From Halichondria panicea (Eukaryota > Porifera > Demospongiae > Suberitida > Halichondriidae), in assembly GCF_963675165.1 (NCBI RefSeq), contig NC_087386.1, forward strand, positions 2,005,669 to 2,069,668: a DNA stretch of 64,000 bases, in the 5' to 3' direction. The translations under genes were made by a program, and so were the position numbers. Positions 30,744-43,400 of the stretch are shown piece after piece. The stretch's first letter is position 1, and the number at the start of each line of letters is the position of its first letter. Under the pieces are notes generated by a model that saw nothing but the letters and a program-made list of their open reading frames with translations, did not search any database and was not told the origin of the DNA.

Positions 30744-31661
30744 TTAAGTGCTCTGAACAATCTTCCTAGTTCCTCCTCCAGCATTCTCATTGGTCGCCAC
30801 ACTCCCTTGTCCGGCCAGGTTCTTCGGCATGTAGTGAGATCCATCACCAATACGAGACGAGGGTAGGCACGGAAACAGCAAACCAAACAACCAGTTCTTC
30901 CCCAAAACATCAGCAACATTCCTGTGCAGAGCACGACCGTACAAATGATCGCTCTTCTGTAACTCGTAAAAAGTTTGTCCATAGAACATCTCGTAGAGTT
31001 GTATCCCTAGCAATAAACCAGCTCCCATGGTTACAAATCCAATAATAGACGTCTCGAACATGACCATGGGGTTGACGGGCATGATCTGAAACATCCAAGC
31101 CAGCATCGGAAAGACAAGTCCAGGCAATATAGAGAGACTAAAACCACCCATCAATCTCAGGAGAGCAATGCAGCTGAAAATAAGTCCATAAAGACCCGTG
31201 AAGACGACGTAAACGAGAAACGAAATGAAATATCGATGGTTGTAGTATCCGATGCATTTTCCGACAAAGTAGCAATGGTGGTCACGCCTGAGTACACATC
31301 TCTTACAGGTGGGACAATGATGGGCACGTGGGGGGGCGTAGTATTGACAGTGGGGACAGAAGTACCAGCCGGGCTGCGAGACCACGGGGAGGGCAATACG
31401 TCGACACGAGGTATCTGTGCTAACCGTCATGATTAGACTGAAGTACGTCTGAAAGAACAGAAACGTGCAGAAAAACGAATGAAAATAGTATGGGAATCGA
31501 TTTTGATCGGCCACTTCTTCGCTGACATCGGTTATGGGGTACAGAGTGGGGCAGACATAGAACACTCCATAGATGTACGTGACTGGTATCATGAAGAAGG
31601 TGAAGCTCATAGCCATGGCGTCTAGCCCCTGCTTGGGCAGCATATCACGAAAGTCAACCAT
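30744..31661 (-). CDS. DHHC palmitoyltransferase, ZDHHC22/24-like, intronless
   Basis: A single open exon of 305 residues. It contains a DHHC cysteine-rich domain at about 102-145: CPHCQYYAPPRAHHCPTC, then RRDHHCYFVGKC with the catalytic DHHC at 127-130. Four or more hydrophobic segments surround it (about 15-38, 60-80, 145-170, 175-240). Such enzymes transfer palmitate from CoA to protein cysteines at Golgi/ER membranes. The short N-terminus and the layout resemble ZDHHC24/ZDHHC22. All Zn-binding Cys/His are present. It is the only intronless member of this otherwise exon-rich gene row apart from the nested gene, which suggests retroposition or intron loss. The start ATG is the first in frame and is followed by MLPKQGLDAM. 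Confidence 0.9.
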   Translation of the reverse strand: MVDFRDMLPKQGLDAMAMSFTFFMIPVTYIYGVFYVCPTLYPITDVSEEVADQNRFPYYFHSFFCTFLFFQTYFSLIMTVSTDTSCRRIALPVVSQPGWYFCPHCQYYAPPRAHHCPTCKRCVLRRDHHCYFVGKCIGYYNHRYFISFLVYVVFTGLYGLIFSCIALLRLMGGFSLSILPGLVFPMLAWMFQIMPVNPMVMFETSIIGFVTMGAGLLLGIQLYEMFYGQTFYELQKSDHLYGRALHRNVADVLGKNWLFGLLFPCLPSSRIGDGSHYMPKNLAGQGSVATNENAGGGTRKIVQST

Positions 31662-31827
31662 TTCTTCAACTTTTACAATCTTTGCCTTGGAAATCCCCTA
31701 ATTGCCACATACTGCCCACGCATTTAACCATTAATTATGTAATAAGAATGTGTTCTCGTGAGATGACCACAAAAACTTTTTTGTATATCCACAAAACAAG
31801 CGTTAAAACTTCAGTTCACAGTTCAAT

Positions 31828-32801
31828 TTATTTCTTTCCCCCCTTGAGTCGCTTCACTGGTCTTTGACTATTCAGAATAGCACTAGCTCTCTTGACAGCA
31901 AACTGCAGGGAACAAAATAAATTAAATAAAGCACATCACACCAGCATAACAGTAATACAATAATGTGTTTAGTAATAATTCCCATTACATTTAACAAGCT
32001 CTGCGTTTACGAGAAACGAGAAAAATGTAACTAGAACAACGTTGTGAGCAACTTACTTCGGCTAGGTCAGATCTGTAGCAAGTGCCCTCGAGGTCCTTCT
32101 TGATGCTCTTGTACGCTCGTCTCCTGTCCTTGGAGAGAGTAGCCTTCACGTACATCTTGGCTGGCTTAGTAGTCACTGCAATAGAGGGGACACAAAGGCT
32201 ACAGATGAGAGCACACGAATAACACAAAGTATAAGTGTTAGAATTATTATTAGCCCTCAGCTCTCATAATCTGATTATCATAGACAGAGCCACGGGGAGA
32301 AGAAAATAGAAATGGAAGAGAATTAGACAAGCTTAAGGGGAGAAGAATGAAATTAGAGGTAGGAAAGGTAAAGAGAAAGAACCCAGGCCCAACACACGTC
32401 TCACGAATCAATTGTCATCACTGGGCATACGAATAAATACACACACAAACACACAATATGTATCACCTTTAGATCTCTTAGTGCTGAAGACCACACCCTT
32501 GTTGTCAGCAGTGCTAGAGACATCGACCATCTGTGAGGGGACATTCAATCAGTATACACATGTCATCACAGCACTCTCTGATAATACCTTCCTGTTGACA
32601 AGGCCATTGAACTTGAACGAGTTCTTGTTGACCAAGTTGTTAGGCTCCTACAATTGACATTATGAATCATACAAAACAGTGATATAAATGATGAAAGAAC
32701 CTCACCCTTGTGAATGTGATGCCAGAGCCTCGGGGGCCCTTCCTTCTGAGGAGAAAGCAAGAATTGTTTTTGATCAGCTCCCACTGAAGCTCTGCCGACA
32801 T
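31828..32801 (-). CDS. RPL28: 60S ribosomal protein eL28
   Basis: Five coding exons (32801-32706, 32647-32588, 32530-32467, 32175-32057, 31902-31828) total 414 nt and give 137 aa, the same length as human RPL28. Family signatures: start MSAELQWELIKNNSCFL, then EPNNLVNKNSFKFNGLVNRK, and RASAILNSQRPVK near the basic C-terminus (KRLKGGKK). It is a structural protein of the large cytosolic subunit. A non-coding first exon appears to end at 32857 (AACAAG|gtaag). The coding ATG sits directly after the acceptor at the start of exon 2. The 5' UTR exon begins in a pyrimidine tract, as expected of TOP mRNAs. Confidence 0.95.
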
Positions 32802-33007
32802 CTGCAACAGACACAGAACATTGTTAGTAAGTAGCTAGTGTCTTTTGAGAACTTACCTTGTTTCTTCCTGTGGGCAAAGAGAAAGAAGAAATACACGTGG
32901 TGGCCTTTTACTGCGCATGCGAGTTCCTTGAGGGGAATTTCCCAAAGCCAGCCCTTGTTTGGAGGGGGCGTTGCCACAATACTAAAAGACTCCACGTGGA
33001 AGAGAAA
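32802..33007. promoter_or_regulatory. Compact bidirectional promoter, RPL28 / GLMN
   Basis: It contains the eL28 non-coding exon and its donor (32857), and a pyrimidine tract on the minus strand about 32896-32877 (TTTCTTCTTTCTCTTTGCC) that fits a 5' TOP start. There are two CACGTG E-boxes (32894-32899 and 32993-32998) and a palindromic TGCGCATGCGA at about 32912-32922 that resembles an NRF1 site. Functional roles are inferred from motif resemblance. Confidence 0.6.
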
Positions 33008-34402
33008 ATGAGCTTGCAAGCAGCTTGCCAGGACTATGTAAGTTTGTCTGCTGCTGCTGAACACACTGTACTAAAGTACTGTTTCCACTGCAGGTACCTG
33101 GAGAGAGTGACCTGATTCTAGTGGGTCTTGGGGAGCAGTTAGACTCTGGATCAGTGGAGGATGCAGTCCAACTATTGCTACAGGACAAGTACAAGGTATG
33201 CATGCATATAAATGAAATCATACATTTTCCTTCACCATGCACATTTATTTTGCCCCTCCCCCTCAGTCCATCCTAGTTGACCTCGGCTGGGACCTCCTCT
33301 CTCTCCTCACCCTACGACTGCCTGTGGATGAGACTGACCTCAGGTGGTCGCTGGTGGACAAGATCGTAGAGGTGCGGCCGCTCATATCACATGACTAGGT
33401 ATTATGTAAACTACCCCCTGCAGCTGGGCTCCCCTAAAGAGATGTGTCTGGCTGTACTGGAACAGATGGACTCACTCTCAATGATGGACAAAACAGCGGC
33501 CGTACTGAACATGTTGTCACCATTACAGAAAGGTAGGTTAAGAGAATGTGTGTACGAATTGATTGTCCATGTTCTATTGCACAGCTCTCTTGCAAGCTCC
33601 TAATGCTGCCATAGTAACATCGACCCTCCATAGCGTGTATAGACTGATAGAGAAGTGCTGCCCCCAACTTACAATGGTGGAGAGAGACACAGATGTGGGT
33701 GATGAAGATATTGAACACTCATACGATAATGCTGCTACTGAAGACCAGATAGACTGCAACTTTTTCGCAATGTCTAATCAAGTTTTAACATTTATACGAC
33801 CTTTTGTTGACAGAATGCATGTAATGGCAACTCAACCAGAAGTTCTGTTTCCAAACCACAAACTCGCGGTGAGCTGCCACGGTGCAGGATATAGTGTATT
33901 GTAGTGGGTGGTGGGTGGAGGTTGCCAACCCTGGAACATTATTTGCTTTGAGGGTCAGTAAGTCGAGTTTGTATAGTGTCCAATTTCAGTGCATTGTCTG
34001 AGGAGCTCTATCATACAACATAATTATCTCCAGGTAACATTAATTTAACTAACCCCCTCTCCTTTTGATGCAGGTCAATGTCCTATTATTGGATCAACTT
34101 CGGAAACAAAAAATTGAGTGTCTGGCCATGTAAATAAGTATGCTGTTTGTAACGTGCTACAATTAATACTCTCCCTTTCCATTTAGCTTACTATGTTTAT
34201 TGGACTACCCTCTGGTTAGCTGTTGCTATGGGACTGAGGGAAAAACTGATCAAGTGTTAGCGACGAGAGCGAGAAACGTTGCTGAGTCGATAATGGTGAG
34301 CTAAACAATGCTAACTCAATGCAGTTATGGTTTCTATTGCCCTCCCCACATATTTATTGTGCAATATCAACCATTATAACATTTACCAAAATGCCTCCTC
34401 CC

Positions 34403-34454
<52 letters not shown>

Positions 34455-37400
34455 GGCTCATCACCCAGTGCCACTACGGTTGTATCCATCTGCTCTCCCC
34501 CTCACCACCCTGGCCGAGGGTCGGACTGGCCTCTTTTGCTCACCTATTACTTGTGGAGGAGATAATGATATCGTATCTACCAGTTGTGCTGAGCCAGCAG
34601 TTTCTCCTCTCACTGTGTTTGGCTCATGTGATCACTTTGTTAGAAAGGTAAGTGTTGTGTAAGATAAAAGAAATCCAATGAATAGTTATAGTGGTTCTGG
34701 TATTAGTGTTGTCATACGAAGTTCCAACTCTCTATAAGTGTTTGTATTTCGTATTCCTAATAAATCTCCATGCACTTCTGTAATAATAACATTGTAGAAT
34801 TTCGAAATACATTGCTATCGGCCATGTATGCATGCAGTTTCCCTTAGTTTATACGGCTTTAATTGCTCTAGCTCTTGTTTGGTACCTTATTTACTGCTTG
34901 AGATACGATAGCTTCATGTCAATTAAGCCATCCTATAACCTGCATGCTCATTCACAAATTTGAGTGCAGATGAAATGCTTGTGTTACAGTATTGTGTCTG
35001 AGTGCGTATAAATGAGTCAACAGCTGTCATGTGTACGGTATATGTTTTGTGTGTATGGGGTCCAGTGGTGTGCTCTGCATTGAACCTTGGCATGCCCAGA
35101 GTGTACTTTCCCTGGTGAATCCCCTAGTTGCCAGGTTGTATGGTCCAAGTATTGACTCAACAGCTGGTGGATAGGTCCCAATTAATAAAAGACTTTCCCT
35201 TGAGCTATACAGCTACACTGCTGTTAATTGTTGTATACCCACACAATGATTTCCAGTATACCAGTGTGGATTATAACGGTCGGCATTCGGCTATTTACCG
35301 ATCCAAGAACCTGAATAACCGAGTACTCAAGATCTAGTTGCGCATGCGCCCTATGCATGCTGATTCAGCAAGCTAATTAGTTGCTATTGGATGCTGATTC
35401 AGCAAGCTAAATAGCCACGTGCAGATTAAGAATAGTTTTTGTTGATTGTAAAGTAGCTAGCTATGCCCTCTAACCGTCACTCTTCTCAGCATTTACCTGT
35501 CAAACAGCCTAAGAGACAAGTTTATGTAGGAAGAGGCAAGTCCATTGAACTGGAGAAAGATCACTAAACACTATACCATGACTGTGTTGTGAATCTGAGC
35601 AAGACAAGCACATCTAGCTCTACAACCAGTCCTGGTGAAGATGAGTCAACCATTTCACTGGCTGAATACTTATAGGATGGTTCAATGACTAAACTTTCAC
35701 TTGTGCATATTAATAATTAGACTGTCATAATTATATCATAATTATTTATCAGAATGAACATCAATGAGCTATAAATAATAATGCATGGTAGATCCATGTC
35801 TCAGGGCATCAGACCCTAGACTTTCCTCATTAGTCGGGGCCTTGCGACAGTCATGGCAGAACAAGAAACTACAATGACAGAACATTTTGGTTATGGTCTG
35901 ACATAAGTCAGTTCCTGCCAGATTTCTTATAATCCACACTGTATACCATTATATAGTAGTCTCTGGTTCCTCACCTATACAGCCATTATAAGTAGTAAAG
36001 ATTAATACTGAAACAATGTTTTGATTTTAGCATATACATAACACGAAACAGCCTAGCAGCTAAAAAAAGTCATAAATACAGATTACTAAGCTAATTACAT
36101 GCAGCAGGGGCTGCTCTCAGTTTAGCCTCAGCTAACAACTCCTCTAGGAGTGTTACAATGGTCAGCTTTGAACGTGATGCCGGCCCCTTGACTCCTCATG
36201 GCCATCGAGTGTTCAAGAGGTAGTTTCAATTCTCCTAAGAAATCCTCTTATCTCTCGTACACTTCTTTGCGCTTGAGCTCGATGCCAGTCACTAGCCTGC
36301 AGTTGAATTGCATGAACCAAAAGTTTGGAAAACTCATCGATATTCACTGATTCGTCTTCTGTAGTATAATATACTTGGGAAGTGTTAATGCTGAAGTAGA
36401 CTCTCTTTTCAGACTTGATTTTGTAGGTTAATTGTGATATTTTGGATTCTGCTACATAGCTTTTTATACATGTACAGTGCAACAACCAAAGAGAGTAGAT
36501 TTTTTTTTTTGGTACACATTTTTTACATTTTGTGGCATATCTTCTAAAGTAAAAGTGATATGATCTATTTGAGTGCAGGTACTGAAAGTTCAACTATTGG
36601 CGCTTCCATTGGACCACCACCTGTTACATCACATGACATCATCAGTATAAAATGGCTGTCTGAAGATGTGTACTTCCGAAAATATGTTAGGAATAGAAGT
36701 AGCTTATTTGTTTGAGTTAAGATCTGAAATTTGTTGTGCATGTACCTGAGTATATTGCTCATCTTTTGAGCTTCAACGGAAGTCTGGGCTACTAGTAAGT
36801 TCTGAGAAATACTGCATTTTGTTGTTTTTTGGTGGCAAATATGTTAGGAATACAACTTTCGATTTTATATTAGTTAAGGTCTGATTTTTGAGCAGCATGT
36901 ACTACAATAGTGTACTTTTCATCTGTACTAACTTACAGGAGTTAGGCTAGCCTCTTCTTTGCTAGAGCGGCCCATCTTGTCAAAAACAGTGCTTTTTATG
37001 ACTTTTGGGGCGATTTGGCTACGTGGTAAGCTCAATTGCCACGCCCCTGTGACACAGAATGACCAGCACCAACTGTGTATTTGCAGGTAAACATCACATG
37101 ACCTTTGGATGTAGCAAATAACAACAAGATGATTGGTGATGTCACAAATCAATGAATATCATTGCATACGTCAGCAAAAGTAGCAAAACGGAGCAAAACC
37201 GTTTATGACAAGAAGGGCCGCTCTAGCAAAGAAGATACTTGTTTAGCTCCTGTAAGTTAGTGCAAATGAATTTTACACTATTGTAGTACATCCTTCTCAA
37301 AAATCAGACCTTAACTAGCATAAAATCGAAAGTTGTATTCCTAACATATTTGCCACCAAAAAACAACAAAATGCAGTATTTCTCAGAACTTACTAGTAGC

Positions 37401-40400
37401 CCAGACTTCCGTTGAAGCTCAAAAGATGAGCAATATACTCAGGTACATACACAACAAATTTCAGATCTTAACTCAAACAAATAAGCTACTTCTATTCCTA
37501 GCATATTTTTAGAGGTACACATCTTCAGACAGCCATTTCATAGTGATGATGTCATATGATGTAACAGGTGGTGGTCCAATGGAAGCGCCAATAGTTGAAC
37601 TTTCAGTACCTGCACTCAAATAGATCACTTTTACTTCAGAAGATATGCCACAAAATGTGAAAAATAAAAAAAATAAAAAAAATCTACTCTCTTTGGTTGT
37701 TGCACTGTAGCCTGTTGGCAGATCTGGTACTTTTCCTGGTGCTTTCCCTGGTGCTTTCCCTGGTGATTTCCCACTTTACTTAAGTTTTTCCAGGTAACTC
37801 CCCTAGTTTCAGTGTTGTGCTTTGATGCAAAGGTGTGTACAGCAATAAATATACATTTCCTGGTTGCCAAGCCTGACCACCACCACTAACATCGAAGCAT
37901 TCTAGTGCTAGTAGTACACTCGCTAAAGTGAAGAGAGTGTAGAATACCACAAATTAATATATGAGTAGTTGTACTTAAATGTGAATATCTAAGAAATGGT
38001 GCTGTGTAGGTGAATGAAGAAGCTACAACTAACTTTTGTTAATAAAAAAAAGTTGTCCAGAAACATGTTACTTCCAGAGATAATTGATATTACATACATT
38101 TTATCGGTTTATGATGTCACGTCTAAAAACTGCAAGTGTGTGACGTTTGTTTTCTATAGAGAATCGAACTAAAAAACATTTGCAAGGTGTAACGTTGCTA
38201 GGATTGCCAGGAAAAGACATAGAAAATAAAAATGTTTATTCCAGTCCTGTCTTCTCTTCTTGAACTTCTCTTGCTTCTTGATGTTCCTCTTAGGCATTTC
38301 ACTTTCATTATTGAAGAGTATAATATACTTTTGTACTGAAAACATAAAGGGAATCGAACTAAAAAAACATTTGCAATGTGTAACGTTGCTAGTATTGCCA
38401 GGAAAAGTGCGAAAAAGCGAACAAACAAGAAATTTGGCGAGTGCATAACTCCAATCCGTTACAACGCCATGAACATGTACAGTCAGTGTTGATATTACAT
38501 TACTCTGAGTGATTGGCTTTGTGCGTGAGTGCATATAATTGAGTGAGTGCACAGCTATGTGTGGTTAATGGTTTGATGTGTATGTTGGGTCCATATCGCA
38601 TAAGCAGTCAGTTCCACTGAAATTAACAGCTGCTCGATTGCTATTACAATCTTTCTGTGTGCATGCAGCGTCTCAGTCAATTGTTGCATGAGTATAAAAA
38701 CAGCAGCTAAACTTCTTTCTGTGTAGGTGTGTTATTACATAAGATGCAGCGTCTCAGTCGATTAATTACTGGCAGTCATTGAGTTTTAAAAGCAGCAGCT
38801 AAAATTTTTCTCGATTCAAAGTTTCAACTGCAAATCATCATTTTTCCGAACGGTTACTGCAGTACAGAAATGAAGAGGATTCGTTTTTGTTGCCTTCTAG
38901 CCATTGTCCTCTGTATTGGGACGGCTATAGCGAGTGATTATAACAAAGTATCGATCCACGGTGCTCACAATGATCACAAGGGTTAGGTGTCCCCAACTGC
39001 GTGCAGATAAAATTGGATTACACTTAAATAGAGAGCAAAATGAGAGCAAAATGATTAATTATCGCATATTAGTCATTAGATTCAAGGTATACGGACCGTT
39101 TTCTTTTTAGCCATGGCTATTCTCTGAAATTATTGCTGTATTCTTATATATAGTGTGCTGGTAGTGTGCAATAGAATACTTGCTAGTGCTTGCTATTCAT
39201 TGAGGGCACTTACTTTCTCCACACCATGCAGTAACTCATCGGCTGCTTGATCAACAGCCCTATATATAATTATGTATACCTGCTGATTTCCGAAGAATTT
39301 GATTTAGCACCGTATTCATGCATCGAGCTATCTCTATTGTGTTGCATACATACACACACATTATTAGGCTTGTATGCTGACTGGACATTAAGGTTCTGCT
39401 AGCTGTTTTTATGCCTCGAGGCGTAGCCACACGAGGGATACGGTATAAAGCTGACTGTGTGTCTGTTCCAACTGTAACTGCTCAACGGTTGTAATGCGAC
39501 GAAAACTAACAGCTTCTATAGGCTTCTAGCCACTTTCTCTTGGATTTTGATTTGTGGATAAGCAAACTAAAGCTTCTTTCTCAAGTTATGGCTAGTTTGA
39601 CTCACATTGAAGGCTGTTGCAGTTTCTTCAGAATCTTTCGTAGCATTATCTGTTCGCATAACGTTTCTATTCAGTTAGTCTTGCACTAAAGCGCTAGCTT
39701 TTTGTTAGCTACAATAGGGCCGTAGATAGCTTAGATTTGCAGGGGTAGCAAAATAACAACTGAACATTAATTTTTACTAAAAAAAAAGGTCAACTGTTTT
39801 CATATCCTCTATATGGCAACTTCCAACTTGCTGTGGCACCAACTTAGAGCAACTAAAACAAGGTAGCTTGAACTAGGAATGCGCATGCTCCTGCTTCCCA
39901 GAGGCGCAGTGGAGCTCAGAATTTTACAAAAAGGTTGTAACTTATTCTCAGCACTCAGCATGCGCATCAGATAGCCCTGCCCACATCTCATTGGGCATGC
40001 ATGTGCAGATCAATAATTTTAGCAAATCTGAGAATGCCAGGGGGGCAACTTCCCCCCTGCCCCCCCTCCCCGCTGTCTACGGCCCTGTACAACAGTCAGA
40101 AAAGAGCTGTAAAACTAGCTACCGTATTACTAGAATGGTTTGCGAGCATCAAATATTTGCAAACTTTGAGATGGTTGATCAATTCATAACAATAAAATCC
40201 GCAAATCCTAAATTATTACACACGATCCTTGCCAGAACGCAATAGTTAGATCGCAAAAGAGTCAAGTTTTTCACCAGCAAAATATTCTAGTAATACGGTA
40301 TACTATAGCAGCCATTGACCTTTCAGACACACCCCTTATTTCTATGTACGTAATGCGCATGCGCGCTCGCCCCCACGTGTGAGAGAATAAGTCTAGAGCA

Positions 40401-43400
40401 GATCCTCCTGACAGAATCATCTTTTTCTTGAGGGCCTGGTAGCTACCATATACATATACAACAGCTAGATATAACAATGAATGTACACAAGTCTTTTCTT
40501 TTCATCTTATCTCAAGTTCTCAGTTATAATAGATATAAATATGCACTGAACTCCAGATTCTGGAAGAATCAATTTTCTTCTTTCTTGAGACCACAAAACA
40601 CTACAATGATACCACAATAGATAACAACAATAATTATATGCATGTAATTAAACAATGCAAGTCAGCGAGTTTATATAGATAAGCTAACTTTAACATTAAG
40701 AAACTACTATAACACTAATACTTTTTGAGCGAAAGCATAACATGGCGAGAGGCATTAGCAAGCGCACGCTTGCAACATTCGTTAGCCCAGTGTTAAATAC
40801 TGTGTGCGTGTTTGACATTTAGCTCATATTAATTTGACATTTAGTTTACATGCAGCTAAAACTGAGGTTACTATTAAGTTGTACGGTACATGTTCCTGTT
40901 TCGTTCTTGTTAGAACTCATCAGTATGACATAGTGCTGACTCAGCACAGTCATATACAGGACTAGTGGAAACACTGTCTAACAACTCCCCTGGGAGTGTC
41001 ACAGTAGTGTAGTACTTGAAATGCCTATAGCCCTGTAAAGCATTTAAGTTTTTTTTGTTCAATAATGCTGTCTCGTAAAATCTGATTTATGGTTCATTAG
41101 TGGTTGATTCGATATCATTAGTTCACTGCATGCATGCATGAGTAGTGTGGATTTGACTTGCTGGTGTTTTATCTGCAATAATGAAGATCCTTTCCTAGCT
41201 TGAATGTATGATCATGATAATAGAGAAATTAGAAATTCCGATCGAGATTGATTAGTTGGTTGATTCGACAACTCTACTAAGAGATGTCGTACTGGTGAAC
41301 AACCTCGGAAAGGGGATTTGATACAGGCTGAGCGTCGAGCGCTATGGTGATTCGATCATTATCACTTGAAACCACAGCTGACACGTTAGACAATATAGAC
41401 TCAGATGACGATTATTCTTATTCCTCGCAAAACCCAAGAAATTAGAAATTCTGATCGAGATTGATTAGTTGGTTGATTCGACAACTCTACTTATACCACA
41501 CTTACGTCACCACAAATTGATCTCATTGGTCAACAGCTGTAGGATATATAGAATATTAGCATACAGCCCCAGGCATGCACAGTTTTTCAAGTTGTTTTTT
41601 AGTTTTTTCATTTGTTCAAGAAAGTAAGCAAAGAGAAAAGAGCCATGCTTGACGGTACTAAGACTCAAAGCGACGGCAGAAACACGGAAGGTGCTCTCCA
41701 ACAAGATGGCTATAAGCTTCCATGGGTCCATGGGCGCGGTTTAGATACAAGAAGAGCTTGCAACTCCAGTAAGGGACGTCGAATGGTCAACGCTTGGACC
41801 AAGGAAGCTCTTGAGCATCTGTAGGAGTCAACATGTTGCTCAACTAGCTCTTTGACGGCTGCAAAATCCGGCATAGTCTTGTTCTTTTTTGTAATCTGCA
41901 TGGTGATTGAATTGTTGCTAGGGGGAGGTCCTTTTATAGTGCTGCGGTCACGTGGTATAAGTCAGATATGCCACACCTACTCGGAGGATATGCACCCTAT
42001 ATATCCTCCGCTACCGTGGTTACATACCCCTCGGCTCCGCCTCGGAGTAACCACGGTAGCGGAGGATATATGGGTGCATATCCTCCTCTTAGGTGTGGTA
42101 TATCCTATACTAAGAGATGTCGTACTGGTGAACAACCTCGGAAAGGGGATTTGATACAGGCTGAGACAATGCAATGGATGATTTTAACCTCAATTCAATT
42201 TCCCTGGCTTCACAGTAAGCACACACAATGCTGGATATTGATTTTAAAGAAATCACGCTTAACCACTGAAGTTAGCGAAAGGCCTACCAGCGTCGAGCGC
42301 TATGGTGATTCGATGCCATTATCACTTGAAACATAACCAAAATTAAACCACAGCTGACACGTTAGACAATATATAGACTCAGATGACGATTATTCTTATT
42401 CCTCGCAAAACCCAAGAGTATATATAGGACCGCTTTCTGAAGCACATTCAAACAGATATAATATAAGGCCGGTTTCTTTCCTGGGTCAGAGAAGTTCGGA
42501 AGAGTTGATCCAGAACACCCATTTACGCTGAGTCATCTATCAACAATGTGTGAATAATTCCTGTTCTGAACAATTCTCTTGTATTCTTTCCTTGCAAAGT
42601 TGTCTGCTTTTCCCATTGTAAAATGTTCTGAACAATTCTCTTGAATTCTTTCCTTGCAAAGTTGTTTTTATTTTGCTTATTCGATATGTAAAATGTTCTG
42701 AACAATTCTCTTGAATTCTTTCCTTGCAAAGTTTTTTTTATTCTGCTTATTCAACTGTAAAATGTTCTGAACAATTCTCTTGAATTCTTTCCTTGCAAAG
42801 TTGTTCTTGATCGCAATGCTTCAACTATTTTTGTATCTAAACTCTGTAAATGAATAGACTCTGTAAATGTATACAGCATTCGTTGTATAGGCTGTATACA
42901 TCACAGCTTCTTCTAGTTGATTGAAGAAACGATGGGCTTTTAGTGGCTGGATTATTAGCTTCATCATTGCAGGCTGCAGTATAGTAGAGTTGACAGCTTG
43001 AAGTTAATGTTGTGTAATTGCGTGTGAAGACTCTGGGTCTTTTTATAGCTATAGCTGTAGGCATGCACCTGCTGAGTGTGCTCTCCCTGCCATGGTAATT
43101 CCCCTATATAGTTGCATTGTAATACACCACTGAGTACAATAATGTACCACTGAGTGTACTTTCCCTGGTGATTCCCCTATAGTTGCATTGTCTATTGCCG
43201 CACCTGATATAATACACCTGAGAGGTCCCAGGGTTGTTAGCACAATGCATGTATTTTTTTACACAATGATGACTTCCTATATTGTACTCACATACGCCAT
43301 GCAGCGTACATCATGCAGTATAGTTCTAACTCCCTGGTTGTTCCCCCAAACAGCCCTACATTATGCAGTATATAGTTCTAACTCCCTGGTTGTTCCCCCA

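Larger units (their letters stand above)
34700..36474. repeat. Long repeat unit A (copies B and C downstream)
   Basis: Blocks of this stretch recur at 47380-49150 (B) and 61430-62660 (C): CTCCATGCACTTCTGTAATA, GAGATACGATAGCTTCATGT, CCATCCTATAACCTGCATGC and the CCCTGGTGATTCCCC motif, in the same order and orientation. On the minus strand unit A carries the 3' end of an unrecognised coding sequence (36450-36213, ending RSVREIRGFLRRIETTS). In B the corresponding end reads RSVQEMRGFLRRIETSS; C is frameshifted. It is probably a duplicated gene fragment. Confidence 0.65.
41278..42416. repeat. Direct duplication of a 170-bp segment
   Basis: The block from AGAGATGTCGTACTGGTGAA to TCCTCGCAAAACCCAAGA occurs at 41278-41450 and again at 42109-42416. 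The second copy has about 110 extra bases after GATACAGGCTGAG; they begin ACAATGCAATGG and end CCTACCAG. The extra piece looks like an insertion in copy 2 or a deletion in copy 1. Confidence 0.65.

Noticed and set aside
31236-31436. Plus-strand ORF opposite the DHHC gene
   Set aside because: Shadow of the conserved minus-strand DHHC coding sequence; no motif of its own.
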